Source of the DNA: Enhygromyxa salina
GTDB taxonomy: Bacteria; Myxococcota_A; Polyangia; Nannocystales; Nannocystaceae
Assembly: GCF_002994635.1 (NCBI RefSeq)
Contig: NZ_PVNL01000040.1
Coordinates: 1-47,321 of the forward strand
DNA length: 47,321 nt
Direction of reading: 5' to 3'
The number at the start of each line of letters is the position of its first letter. The stretch's first letter is position 1. Under the pieces are notes generated by a model. The model was not told where the DNA came from. It saw nothing but the letters and a program-made list of their open reading frames with translations, and searched no databases. Made by a program: the position numbers and the translations under genes. Shown here one piece after another: positions 15,392-24,083 of the stretch.

Positions 15392-16117
15392 TCAGTCACG
15401 CCCCCGCACGAGCAGCCGCGCGAGGTCGTTGCGGGAGTCGATCTCGAGCTTGCGCAGCAAGTTCGCCGCGTGAAACTTCGCGGTCCTCGGCACCACCCCA
15501 AGCACGGTAGCGATGTCGTCATGGCGATGACCCTGCAGCATCCAATACAGCACTTCGCGCTCCCGTGGAGTCAGCTGATGTTCACCCGCGAGCCTACCAA
15601 CGACCTCCCTAATGTAGCCTGGCGCGAGCTCACCGCGCGTGGTGGACTCGCGGGCCGGCTCGAACAGCAGCGCGTTCGCATTAGCGAGACGAGCGCCATA
15701 CGATATATCGGATACGAGCGCTAGTCGCCGCCGCCATCTGAGGGTGCAGGCGGCCGCGTTGACGAGGCTCTCGAGCAGGGCAGCGGGGGGTATGGGCCTC
15801 ACGAGGCAATCGACGGCACCCCCTCGCAGGGCCTGGGCAATGTCCGGAGGGCCACCCCCACCAAGCACCACGACCGTGGCACAGGCGATCTCGGACGAGC
15901 GCAATGTCGTAATGACACCCGCGCTCCAACCACAGCTGCGGTGCACGGTGATGACGCCAATGTCGCAGGATGTGGTGATGTCGAGACCCAACCCAGGCGA
16001 AGTCCGCGAAATCACGCAACCCTGCCCCTCGAGCGCTGCGCTGACGTCATCCTCGCCCGCGCGATCGTCAGAGATGATCCGCACGGCCGCGCGCTCGAGA
16101 ATTGGTAGGGAATGCAT
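15392..16117 (-). CDS. LuxR-family transcriptional regulator with receiver-like N-terminus
   Basis: 241 aa. The C-terminal 65 residues are a LuxR/GerE helix-turn-helix (LTPREREVLYWMLQGHRHDD then IATVLGVVPRTAKFHAANLL). The N-terminal 130 residues have the alternating pattern of a response-regulator receiver (RIISDDRAGEDDVSAALE, TVVVLGGGGPP, GGAVDCLVRPI). The strand where the phosphorylated Asp should sit reads CDIGVITVH, so the site may be displaced or lost. It starts 43 bases downstream of the DUF4157 gene on the same strand and may be co-transcribed with it. No histidine kinase is nearby. Confidence 0.88.
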   Translation of the reverse strand: MHSLPILERAAVRIISDDRAGEDDVSAALEGQGCVISRTSPGLGLDITTSCDIGVITVHRSCGWSAGVITTLRSSEIACATVVVLGGGGPPDIAQALRGGAVDCLVRPIPPAALLESLVNAAACTLRWRRRLALVSDISYGARLANANALLFEPARESTTRGELAPGYIREVVGRLAGEHQLTPREREVLYWMLQGHRHDDIATVLGVVPRTAKFHAANLLRKLEIDSRNDLARLLVRGRD

Positions 16118-16160
16118 GATATCGAGGACGCCCGGGCTCGCTCCGATACAACGATCTGGA

Positions 16161-16817
16161 TCACTCGTTGGGTTTACGCCGGACCGCGCCGCTCTGCTGG
16201 ATCGTGTGTGTGAGCTCGTGTGCGAGGAGGTGACGCCCGCGATGGCTACTATAGTTTAGCTGGCCGGCGCCGAAGAAGAGATCTCGCCCGACCGTGAACG
16301 CGCGCGCACCGAGGCCGTGGGACAATGAGGCCGCCTGGGCGTCGCGGTGAATCCGGATGTCACTAAAGTCCGCGTTGAAGCGCGGCTCGAAATAGGACCT
16401 CGCCGAGCCCGGCAGCGCCTGGCCGCCGCTGGCTCGGGCGCTCGAGATCTCTGCGCTCGTGTCAGGCTGCAGCTGCGGGGTGGGGCCGGCCCCATCGTGT
16501 GGGCTGCGACGTAGGTCCTCCTCCGATTCACAGGTTGTGCAGGCTCGCTGAATGCCCGCGGCCCCGCCGCTCAGATCACCCTCGAGCTCACCGCCGTTCA
16601 CGACGGCGTCGGCGACGGCGTCGGCTTCGCGCTCATAGGCATCATCAGCGGCGCCGATCTCGAGTTTATACTGCGGTGCGATTGGAGCCGTGTAGAGCTG
16701 GTCCACGTTGAACGCCGGTGACCACGAACGCGCAAATGGTTGTTTGTTGCGACCCGCGGCGTGATTGGCTTGATCTGGCTTCCAGCCTCCTAGCTTACTC
16801 AACGCGACGAATCCCAT
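16161..16817 (-). CDS. DUF4157 protein (HELTH metalloprotease-like motif)
   Basis: 218 aa with no signal peptide. Residues about 130-208 match DUF4157: GGQALPGSARSYFEPRF, FSDIRIHRDAQAA, ARAFTVGRDLFFGAGQ and the zinc-protease-like HELTH at 200-204 followed by TIQQSG. The region before it has CTTC, as in many relatives. DUF4157 often sits at the N-terminus of large cargo proteins of extracellular contractile injection systems, where it is thought to help loading. Here it ends 10 residues after the motif, with no C-terminal toxin domain and no injection-system genes nearby. It could be a stand-alone protease-like factor or a remnant. Confidence 0.85.
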   Translation of the reverse strand: MGFVALSKLGGWKPDQANHAAGRNKQPFARSWSPAFNVDQLYTAPIAPQYKLEIGAADDAYEREADAVADAVVNGGELEGDLSGGAAGIQRACTTCESEEDLRRSPHDGAGPTPQLQPDTSAEISSARASGGQALPGSARSYFEPRFNADFSDIRIHRDAQAASLSHGLGARAFTVGRDLFFGAGQLNYSSHRGRHLLAHELTHTIQQSGAVRRKPNE

Positions 16818-17272
16818 GGTCGGCGATTATGGGCTGCCGGTCGTTGGCGGTCAACCTGGCTGGCGGTTGGGGGTGAGCACAACCTCTGGGCTGTCACGCC
16901 AGCACGGCATTGTTGAAGTCTCCGATCCAACACGGCGCCACTGGGACGCGAGCCGCTGCCACGCCAGCGCCGAGCACCCCCGAATCGTCCGCCCAGGTCC
17001 GGCGGGTCGGACCTGAACCCGCGCGCCATGTCGCGCCGCGAGCACAGCGGCAGCGACGGCTCCCGCCGCCCACGTCTCCAGACTCACGGAGAACCCGCAC
17101 AACTCGGTCAGCCTCCGGCGAGCATTTCTCCTGCACCCAAAAGCTCCGACCGTGGCTCTACATCAGCCAAGGTGCTCTCCGATCCCACCCCGACACCTCC
17201 CCGGGCCCGCCTGCGGCCCACTGGCTCCGACCCCCTCCATCAGCTGCGTTGGATGCGCAGCCTGGCCGGCTC
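16818..17272. other. Intergenic region, 455 bp, divergent promoters expected
   Basis: This lies between the divergent DUF4157 gene and the SET operon. The frame of the first SET gene is open through most of it (from 16910), but the encoded sequence is Pro/Arg/Ser-rich low complexity, so I treat it as non-coding. No clear promoter, RNA or repeat was recognised. Confidence 0.5.
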
Positions 17273-17863
17273 GTGATCCATCCACGAACTCGCGTCAGCT
17301 TCATCTCCGAGCTGGTCTGCGACGGGGTCCTCGCGCTCGCGGACATTCCCCGCGGGACCATCGTGTGGACCCAAGACGCGCTCGACCAGGTGTTCGATCA
17401 GGCGGCGTTAGACCGATTCCCGCCCGCCATTCGGGCCCAGGTCGATCGCTACGCCCACCGCGACGCGCTGGGTCGCGCTGTGCTGTGCTGGGACGCCGGC
17501 CGCTACGTCAACCACCACTGCGACCCGGCGCTGCGTGGGGTCGGCCCGTGGTTCATGGTCGCGCGGCGCGACATCGCGGCCGGCGAGGAGATCACCTGTG
17601 ACTACGCCGAGTGCAACCTCGACGAGGCGCTGATGTGCGAGTGCGCAGATCCAGCGTGCCGCGGCCAGGTTCACGGCCGGGACCTGCTCCGCCATGCCGG
17701 GCCCTGGGACGCCGAGGCCCGGGAGCTCGCCGGGCTGCTGCGCACCGTCAACCAGCCGCTGTGGCCCTACTTGCTCGATCCAGCCCAAGCGGAGGCGCTC
17801 CGTGAGGGGCAGCAGGATCCGATCTCGTTTCGGGATCAATGCGCGTACAAAGGTGGCAAGTGA
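17273..17863 (+). CDS. SET-domain protein (putative lysine methyltransferase), first of two
   Basis: GTG at 17273 gives 196 aa beginning just before the first SET strand (VSFISELVCDGVLALADI). The hallmark motifs are RYVNHHCDP (78-85, the NHxC pseudoknot motif that binds S-adenosylmethionine) and EEITCDYAECN (105-115, with catalytic Tyr111). After them CECADPAC (122-129) resembles a post-SET zinc cluster C-x-C-x4-C. Together these indicate a eukaryote-like SET methyltransferase, substrate unknown. It overlaps the downstream GNAT/nitrilase gene by 25 bases, so the two are probably co-translated. The start is uncertain because the frame is open upstream. Confidence 0.85.
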   Translation: MIHPRTRVSFISELVCDGVLALADIPRGTIVWTQDALDQVFDQAALDRFPPAIRAQVDRYAHRDALGRAVLCWDAGRYVNHHCDPALRGVGPWFMVARRDIAAGEEITCDYAECNLDEALMCECADPACRGQVHGRDLLRHAGPWDAEARELAGLLRTVNQPLWPYLLDPAQAEALREGQQDPISFRDQCAYKGGK

Positions 17864-19488
17864 CCAAGCCCAGGCCCAAGTCCAAGTCCAAGCCCGAGCC
17901 ACCATCCAAAGCCACACCCGCACCCAAGCACGAGGAAGTCCAGGTCCGGGTCCGTCGCTGGCGAGTCGAGGACGTCCCGGCGATCGTCGAGTGCCAGCGC
18001 AAGGCCTACGACGACTACACATCATCGGGCATGTACGACGCGCGCAACTACGAGATGCAGCTGCACGCGTTCCCCGAGGGCCAGTTTCTGGCCGAGATCG
18101 GCGGCAAGGTCGTTGGCTACGCGACCTCTCTGATCGTCCAGCTCGAGGATCTACCCGGCGCCTACGAATACGACGAGCTCACCGGCTCGGGCACCTTCAG
18201 CACCCACACGCCCGGCGGTGACACCCTGTACGGGGCCGACATCGCCGTCGACCCGGCGTTTCGTGGCGAGGGCGTCGCGGGCAAACTCTACATTCACCGC
18301 CACAAGCTGCTCAAGAAGTACAACCTGCGCCGGATGGTCGCGTATGGGCGGATCACCGGGTACCCCGAGCACGCCGGGAAGATGACCGCGGCCGAGTACG
18401 TCGCCGCGGTCGAGCGCGGCGAGCTGCGCGACCCGGCCCTGAACGCGCACCTCAAGGCTGGCTACCGGGTCAAGCGGGTCAGCCTGGAGATCATGCACGA
18501 CGCCCCGAGCTTGAATTGGGCGACCTTCCTCGAGCTCGAGAACCTCGAGTTCAACCCACAGCGACGCCGGATCGCGGCGCCGCCCCTGCGCCGACCGGTC
18601 CGCAAGCTCAGGGTCTGCGCGGCCCAGTACCTGATGCGACGCGTGGACGACTGGGACGCGTTCGCGGCGAGTATACGGTTCTTCGCCGAGGTCGCCGATG
18701 AGTACAACGGACACTTCCTGGTCCTGCCGGAGCTCGTGATCGCCGTGTTGTTGCCGCTGGCGCCACGCGGCTGCGACGAGATCGAGGCCTTCCGGTTCGT
18801 CGCCACCTTTGCCGAGCGTTACCTGGAGCTCGTGCGGGGCCTGGCCCGCGAATTCAATTTCTACATCGTCGCTGGGTCGATCCCAGTGGTCACCGACGGT
18901 GAGATGCGCAATGTTTCATATCTGGTCTCGCCCACCGGACATGCCTACGCACAAGAGAAGCTGCACGTCACTCCAGGCGAGCGCAGCGCGTGGGGCATTC
19001 GACCCGGCGAGGGCCTCAGGGTGTTCGACACGCCGCTCGGCCGCGTCGCCATCCAGATCTGCTACGACATCGAATTTCCCGAGCTCTCGCGGATGCTGGG
19101 TCTGGCTGGGGCCGAGGTCATCTTCGTCCCGTTCAGCACCGACGAGCGCAAAGCTTACCAGCGGGTCCGCTACGCGTCGGCCGCTCGGGCGATCGAGAAC
19201 TGTGTCTACGTGGTCCTGGCCGGCAACGCCGGCAACCTGCCCGCGCGCAATTATCTACTCAACTATGCGCGCTCGGCCGTATTGACATCTAGCGACTTTG
19301 GGTTCCCCGACGACGCCGTCATCGCCGAGGCCGACCCCAACGTGGAGACCGTCGTCGTCGCCGATCTCGATCTCCACGCGCTGAGTGTGCTACGTCAAGA
19401 CGGAACCGTCCGCCCCCTCCAAGATCGTCGCTCCGACCTCTACGAAGTCAGGGCAAAAGTGCCTGTCGAGATCATTTCGGTGGAATGA
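17839..19488 (+). CDS. GNAT acetyltransferase / carbon-nitrogen hydrolase (nitrilase-family) fusion
   Basis: 549 aa. A Lys/Pro-rich N-terminal tail (about 1-34) precedes a GNAT domain (about 37-215; acetyl-CoA loop DPAFRGEGVAGKLYIHRH). Then comes a nitrilase-superfamily domain (about 257-535) with the full Glu-Lys-Cys triad: Glu298 in LVLPELV, Lys374 in AQEKLHVTP and Cys408 in IQICYDIEFPE. GNAT-nitrilase fusions are known in bacteria, but their substrates are generally unassigned; the amidase half should cleave a C-N bond and the GNAT half acylate an amine. It overlaps a SET gene on both sides (25 and 4 bases), so all three form one unit. Confidence 0.93.
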   Translation: MRVQRWQVTKPRPKSKSKPEPPSKATPAPKHEEVQVRVRRWRVEDVPAIVECQRKAYDDYTSSGMYDARNYEMQLHAFPEGQFLAEIGGKVVGYATSLIVQLEDLPGAYEYDELTGSGTFSTHTPGGDTLYGADIAVDPAFRGEGVAGKLYIHRHKLLKKYNLRRMVAYGRITGYPEHAGKMTAAEYVAAVERGELRDPALNAHLKAGYRVKRVSLEIMHDAPSLNWATFLELENLEFNPQRRRIAAPPLRRPVRKLRVCAAQYLMRRVDDWDAFAASIRFFAEVADEYNGHFLVLPELVIAVLLPLAPRGCDEIEAFRFVATFAERYLELVRGLAREFNFYIVAGSIPVVTDGEMRNVSYLVSPTGHAYAQEKLHVTPGERSAWGIRPGEGLRVFDTPLGRVAIQICYDIEFPELSRMLGLAGAEVIFVPFSTDERKAYQRVRYASAARAIENCVYVVLAGNAGNLPARNYLLNYARSAVLTSSDFGFPDDAVIAEADPNVETVVVADLDLHALSVLRQDGTVRPLQDRRSDLYEVRAKVPVEIISVE

Positions 19489-20030
19489 TGAACATGCGCA
19501 AATCCGCGTCCAGCTTCCTGTCAGACTGCGCGATCGGGCGGGTCGACCCGCGCTCGGATCAGCGATCGGTCTACGCGGCCCGACGGATCAACCCCGGCGA
19601 GCTGATCGCCGTGTTCGGCGGCAGCATCGTCACCCCCCAACAGATCGCCCAACTAGGCCCCGGCGCCGGCCGCTACGCCCTCCAGGTCGACGAAGACCTC
19701 TACCTCCTCAGCGACCGCGACGGCCCCGGCGACTGGATCAACCACTCGTGCCAGCCCAACGCCGGCTTCCGCGGCCAGGTCAGCCTCGTCGCCATGCACA
19801 CAATCCCAGCCGGCGACGAGATCTGCTTCGACTACGCCATGGCCGACGGAAGCCCCTACGACGAGTTCGACTGTCAGTGCGGCACCCCCCGCTGCCGAGG
19901 CCGAGTCCGCGGCTCCGACTGGCAAATCCCCGAGCTATGGATCCGCTACCAAGGCCACTTTTCCACCTACCTAGCCGCCCGAATCGCCGGCCTAGTCACC
20001 ACCCAACCAAATTTGGCCGCAATCTCATAG
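19485..20030 (+). CDS. SET-domain protein (putative lysine methyltransferase), second of two
   Basis: 181 aa, overlapping the upstream stop by 4 bases (ATGATG; a second ATG follows at once). SET motifs are clear: SVYAARRINPGELIAVFGG (28-46), WINHSCQPN (84-92) and EICFDYAMAD (112-121, catalytic Tyr117). A post-SET-like CQCGTPRC (130-137) follows. It resembles the first SET protein in order and length but differs widely in sequence, so the pair is not a recent duplication. The substrate is unknown. Partners could be the fusion enzyme between them or a shared small or peptide substrate. Confidence 0.92.
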   Translation: MMNMRKSASSFLSDCAIGRVDPRSDQRSVYAARRINPGELIAVFGGSIVTPQQIAQLGPGAGRYALQVDEDLYLLSDRDGPGDWINHSCQPNAGFRGQVSLVAMHTIPAGDEICFDYAMADGSPYDEFDCQCGTPRCRGRVRGSDWQIPELWIRYQGHFSTYLAARIAGLVTTQPNLAAIS

Positions 20031-20098
20031 GGCACATTAAACCGCACCACAACCGATACTCGCCGCAACCACGAGAAGCGCCCTTAAGCAAACATTGA

Positions 20099-20218
20099 CT
20101 TCCCGCACCCCCAAAAAGGAGCCCCAAGCAAGAGAATGACTTCCCGCACCCCCCAAAAAGGAGCCCCAAGCAAGAGTATGACTTCCCGCACCCCCAAGCA
20201 AGGGCCCGCAAGCACGAG
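20099..20218. repeat. 41/42-bp tandem repeat, about 2.9 copies
   Basis: The unit starts CTTCCCGCACCCCC, passes through AAAAAGGAGCCCCAAGCA and ends AGAATGA. Copies begin at 20099, 20140 and 20182; the third lacks the middle part and is cut short. Frames through the array give long shadow ORFs on the minus strand that are only the repeat translated. It lies directly 3' of the second SET gene and runs into the dispersed element at 20219. Confidence 0.85.
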
Positions 20219-20327
20219 AAGAAGCCCCCTTGGAGGGGGCCAATCATACGACCGCGAACAACCAGCCAAAGAGCAAGCGAGCGAAGCGAGTGCAGCCGAA
20301 GTGCGAAGTCGTATGTGGGGGTCTAAG
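20219..20327. repeat. Dispersed palindromic repeat, divergent single copy
   Basis: A copy of the same element that forms the array at 26722-27168. It shares the order: a CCCCC/GGGGG hairpin (around 20226-20240), a GCGAACAA core, the block GCGAGCGAAGCGAGTG, CCGAAGTGCGAAG and GTGGGGGTC. Inside it CATACGAC pairs perfectly with GTCGTATG about 60 bases later. The element ends at the stop codon of the HPF1-like gene (20328-20330). Confidence 0.8.
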
Positions 20328-21605
20328 TCAGTACACGCCGACAGAGCCTAGGGAGCGGTTGGCGTGGTGGACCAGGGCGATCTCGGCGAGCGCGTCGCGG
20401 CCGAGGGCTCGGTATGCACCCACCAACAGCTCCAGCCCGACCTCGCGATAATCATCCGCATCAAACCAGTGCAGCTCGCGGCCCAGCACCAGCGCGAACG
20501 CTGGCTTGCCGGCCTCGAGCTCCGCGCGCGCCCGCTTGATCCAGCCCTGAACCTCAAACCCCCGCGCCTGGTACGCGGCCGCGCGCTGGCGCGAGTCGAC
20601 GTGGCGCCCGCGCGGGTCGCCGTCGCTGGGTCGCAGCGCGGGGCCCATGTCGCCGAGGATCTGCGGACGGCGAACGCCGGCCCAGATCGACTTGGGGTCA
20701 GCCTCGCGCAGGCGCGCGTCGGGCTGAAGGAAGGCTTCGACGGCGGCCGCGAGCGCAGACAGGTTGGCCTGCTTGGGCTCGTTGGCGTTGCGGATCATCT
20801 CGTCGATCTGCTTGCGGAGCAGCAGGATCATGCTTGGCTGGCGCTGGTCCCAGGTCTCGGCCGAGTCGCGGGCATAGTTGGCGACGATCGTGGATGGCGG
20901 CTGCGAGGGGTCGTCGTACCAGAGTCCGTAGTGGAGACCGTCGCTCTCGCCCCAGGCGATCGTCACGAACTCGGGCGGATCGCAGCGAAACCGACAGTCG
21001 AGCCGCGGATCGAGCCCGTCGGCGGGGGTGCGCTCGAGCCCGCCGTCCTCGAACCACATCATGATGCCGCCGGTCCGGCGACCGATGTACGTCAGGCCCC
21101 GGCGCTCGAAGCTGTTGAGGCTGCGGACCAGCGCCGCCCAGCCGATCAAGTGGCGTGGCGCGATCAAGCCGAACACGTCGCGGAGCTTGGCCGCGACCGC
21201 GTCGAAGCGCTCGGTGCAGATCCGCAGCGCGGTGCTGCGACGCTGCTCGGCATCGGGCCCGCAGAGCATGTCGACGATGCCCGGTTGATCGTGATCGAGG
21301 GCCGGCAGGTCCAACGCGATCTCGAGCCCGAACTCGAGGCCCTTTTGCAGACCGATCGAGACCAGCCGACCGACGGCTTCGAGCGCGATCTCGAGGGCTT
21401 CCTCGAGCGTGGTGTCGGCGTCGCCGAGCACCAGATCCGCCGACGGACCACGGTAGGTCTCGGCGTCGATGAGCGACATCGTCGCGACCCAACCCAGACC
21501 TTCGACCTTGCACGGCGGATCCCAGCACGCGAGCTTGCAGTCTTCGGCCTCGAGGTTGAAGGCTTCCCGCAGCGCCTCGAGCTGTTCGTCGTCCGACTGC
21601 CCCAC
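20328..21605 (-). CDS. HPF1/DUF2228-like domain protein
   Basis: 425 aa, no signal peptide. The central segment RFRCDPPEFVTIAWG (205-219) then GLHYGLWYDDPSQPP (223-237) resembles the C-terminal domain of eukaryotic HPF1, the partner that directs PARP1 to serine ADP-ribosylation (YYDPPEFQTIIVG ... HMGYFRDSPDELP). The preceding GLIAPRHLIGW also fits HPF1's order. Where HPF1 has its catalytic Glu, this protein appears to have Gln235. The N-terminal 130 and C-terminal 160 residues are helical and unmatched. Myxobacteria carry related genes; their role is unknown. No ADP-ribosyltransferase is next to it. The homology call is by eye from the motif and needs a profile search. Confidence 0.6.
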   Translation of the reverse strand: MGQSDDEQLEALREAFNLEAEDCKLACWDPPCKVEGLGWVATMSLIDAETYRGPSADLVLGDADTTLEEALEIALEAVGRLVSIGLQKGLEFGLEIALDLPALDHDQPGIVDMLCGPDAEQRRSTALRICTERFDAVAAKLRDVFGLIAPRHLIGWAALVRSLNSFERRGLTYIGRRTGGIMMWFEDGGLERTPADGLDPRLDCRFRCDPPEFVTIAWGESDGLHYGLWYDDPSQPPSTIVANYARDSAETWDQRQPSMILLLRKQIDEMIRNANEPKQANLSALAAAVEAFLQPDARLREADPKSIWAGVRRPQILGDMGPALRPSDGDPRGRHVDSRQRAAAYQARGFEVQGWIKRARAELEAGKPAFALVLGRELHWFDADDYREVGLELLVGAYRALGRDALAEIALVHHANRSLGSVGVY

Positions 21606-21865
21606 ATGAACACCCTAGCTGTTTTTGACCCGAGGCTGCTTTGGACCCCGGGTTGTTTTACAACCCTGCCAGCCCCGCACGTGCCAACCGCTCGCGGTCG
21701 GTCGGTCGCTTCCCGCGATGCGCTGGTCGGTTGCGCCCGATGCAGGTGTGGCTCGTGCAGCTTTTGTGATCAGCAGTGTACGTTTTGCAGGAACCGCGCT
21801 CGGCGCGGTGGAATCGTAAGTAGGTTCTCACACTGTCCCACGCGCATCGCGTCATCCGCCCGTGG

Positions 21866-23950
21866 TCACGATTCGCCCAGCATCTCGAGGAACTCGGTCT
21901 CGGTGATGATTTTTAGCGGAGCACCGGCCTGGATCAGCTGCTCCGCCTTCTTCTGCTTGCTCGACTTGGCGCCCTTGCCAGCGCCTACGACCAGGTAGTC
22001 GAGGGCCTTGTTGACGGCCGATCCCGTGATGCCACCGTGTGCCACGACCATTTCCTGGGCCGCTTTTCGCGTGAAGCCTTCGAGCGTGCCAGTGAACAGA
22101 AAGCTCTTACCGTTGAGCACACCCTCACGGGGGGCGTCGCTCGCTTCGGTCTCGGACTTGTCGGGCATGTCGACGACGGTCACATGCGCGAGCAGGGCGT
22201 CGATCAGCTCGCTGCGGGTCTCGAGGCCGCTGAGGATCGCGTCGGCGATCGCGTCTTTGATGCCCCTGACGCCGAGCAGCGCGTCACGGTCGACGCTGCG
22301 CACGGCCGCGAGCGTGCGGAACTCGTCGGCGAGCAGCAGGGCGTTTTGCTTGCCCAGATGGTCGATGCCCAGGGCCTGCAGAAACACCGACAGCTCGATG
22401 GTCTTGTGGGCCTCGACCTGGTCGACGAGGTTCTGGGCGCTGCGCCGGCCGAGCCGGTCGAGGCCCTCGAGGTCGTCGGTGGTGAGGGTGTAGAAATCAG
22501 CGGGGCTCGACAGCAGGCCGGCGTCGACGGCCTGGGTGACGACCTTGGGGCCGAAGCCCTGGATGTCGACGACCTTAGCGAAGTGCTGCAGCTCGCCGAG
22601 CCGGGCCGACACGCACTGCTCGGGCTTCGAGCAGAACAAGAACTCACCGTCGCGCTTCTTGCGGCGCTCGGCTTCGCTCCCGCAGGCGGGGCAGCGCTTG
22701 GGGACCTCGAATTTCTTGGCGCCGGGGCCCGGCGTGATCATGCGCTCGACATGGGGGATGACCCCGCCCCGCCGGGTGACCTCGATGATCGCACCCTCGG
22801 TCAGGTCGAGCTCGTCGAAGCGGTTGAGGTTGTGCAGCCCCGCGCGGCCGATCATCGCGCCCGACAGCTCGATCGGCGTGAACAGGCCGACCGGCGTGAT
22901 CGTGCCGGTGCGGCTGACCGACCACAGCACCTCTTGCAAGGTCGTGGTCCCGGTGTCGCCCTGAAACTTGTAGGCGATCGACCAGCGCGGGTGATGCCCG
23001 GTCTCGCCAAGCCGGGCCTGCTCGCCGGCGTCGGCGGCGCGATAGACCACGCCGTCGATCTCGTAGTCGAGCGTGGCGCGGCGGGCCGACCACGACTCGA
23101 AGCTGGCTTGCAGCTCGGCGCGGGCGACGAACTCGCACTCTTCGATCGCGAAGCCAAGCCGCTCGAGCAGCTCGAATTTCTCGCGCTCGTGGCTGAGGCC
23201 GTGGTTGAGCAGATCGTAGGCGTAGAAGCTGAGCGTGTAGGCGCCGGTCCGGCCCCGCTCTTTGTGCTTGATCGCGCCTGCGGTGAGGTTGCGCGGGTTC
23301 GAGTACTGCTGTTTGTAGCGCTCGAACACCGACAGGCGCATGAACAGCTCGCCGCGGATCTCGAACCCGAGCTGGCTGCCCGCGAGCCCGGCCAGCGCCT
23401 TCTTGTCGAGTTGCTTGGGGATGTCGGCGACCTCGAGCGCGTTGATCGTGATGTCCTCGCCCTCGCTGCCGTTGCCGCGCGTGGCCGCGAGGAACAGCTC
23501 ACCGGTGTCGGTGTAGCGCAGCGAGCAGGCGACGCCGTCCATCTTGGGCATCGACAGGATGTCGCCCTCGAACTTGTCGGCCCACGCGGCCAGCTCTTCG
23601 ATGCTGTAGCCCTTGTCGAGCGAGAGCATGTTGCGGGTGTGGCGAACCGGCGCGCCGAGCCGCTGCGCTGGCGGGATGTTGCGGGTCGCGTCGGCCTCGA
23701 TCACCGGGCCGGTCGGGGTCGTCTCGCCGAGCTCGTTCAGCACCGGGTTGTCGGGCTGCACGCGGCGCAGGGTCTCGACCAGGCGATCGTAGAGCGGGTC
23801 CGAGATGGTCGGCGCGTTGTTGTCCCAGTACTCGCGGTTGGTCCGGCGAATCAGGGCCTCGAGCGTGGCGGCGTCGAAGCTTGCCAGCCCCGCCGCGATC
23901 GCGGCTTCGTCCATGGACTCGATCTGTTCGGGGGTCGCAGCGCTCGCCAT
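21866..23950 (-). CDS. ligA: NAD-dependent DNA ligase, divergent
   Basis: ATG at 23950 gives 694 aa, the normal LigA length. The domains in order are: the NMN-binding Ia segment (ISDPLYDRLVETL, 49-61); the nucleotidyltransferase with the adenylated Lys136 in PKMDGVACSLRY; the OB fold; a four-Cys zinc finger (CPACG ... CSKPEQC); HhH repeats; and a C-terminal BRCT (VLNGKSFLFTGTLEGFTRKA). It seals nicks using NAD+. Oddities: the position two before the lysine, normally Glu (E-L/P-K-x-D-G), is Met134, and RGDG reads RGNG (158-161). The enzyme may therefore be a second, specialised ligase. Whether another ligA exists in the genome cannot be seen here. Confidence 0.95.
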   Translation of the reverse strand: MASAATPEQIESMDEAAIAAGLASFDAATLEALIRRTNREYWDNNAPTISDPLYDRLVETLRRVQPDNPVLNELGETTPTGPVIEADATRNIPPAQRLGAPVRHTRNMLSLDKGYSIEELAAWADKFEGDILSMPKMDGVACSLRYTDTGELFLAATRGNGSEGEDITINALEVADIPKQLDKKALAGLAGSQLGFEIRGELFMRLSVFERYKQQYSNPRNLTAGAIKHKERGRTGAYTLSFYAYDLLNHGLSHEREKFELLERLGFAIEECEFVARAELQASFESWSARRATLDYEIDGVVYRAADAGEQARLGETGHHPRWSIAYKFQGDTGTTTLQEVLWSVSRTGTITPVGLFTPIELSGAMIGRAGLHNLNRFDELDLTEGAIIEVTRRGGVIPHVERMITPGPGAKKFEVPKRCPACGSEAERRKKRDGEFLFCSKPEQCVSARLGELQHFAKVVDIQGFGPKVVTQAVDAGLLSSPADFYTLTTDDLEGLDRLGRRSAQNLVDQVEAHKTIELSVFLQALGIDHLGKQNALLLADEFRTLAAVRSVDRDALLGVRGIKDAIADAILSGLETRSELIDALLAHVTVVDMPDKSETEASDAPREGVLNGKSFLFTGTLEGFTRKAAQEMVVAHGGITGSAVNKALDYLVVGAGKGAKSSKQKKAEQLIQAGAPLKIITETEFLEMLGES

Positions 23951-24026
23951 TGCGGAACCTCGATACCAACGAAGCACCGTCGCGAGCCAGCGAATTCCGC
24001 GGTCTGCATGGTCTCGCCTGGATCAC

Positions 24027-24062
24027 GCGAAAACGCCCGAATTCGTATGAATCCGGGCGTTT
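24027..24062 (-). terminator. Intrinsic terminator of the 491-aa lipoprotein gene
   Basis: Bases 24031-24044 pair with 24049-24062 over 14 positions with one mismatch around a 4-base loop. Read on the minus strand the stem ends in TTTT. It starts 22 bases after the lipoprotein stop codon, the right place and direction. It also separates that gene from ligA. Confidence 0.75.
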
Positions 24063-24083
24063 GGTGGTTCATTCAACCAGGGT

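Noticed and set aside
16910..17272. Long N-terminal extension of the first SET protein
   Set aside because: The extension is Pro/Arg/Ser-rich low complexity; SET homology begins only near the GTG at 17273.
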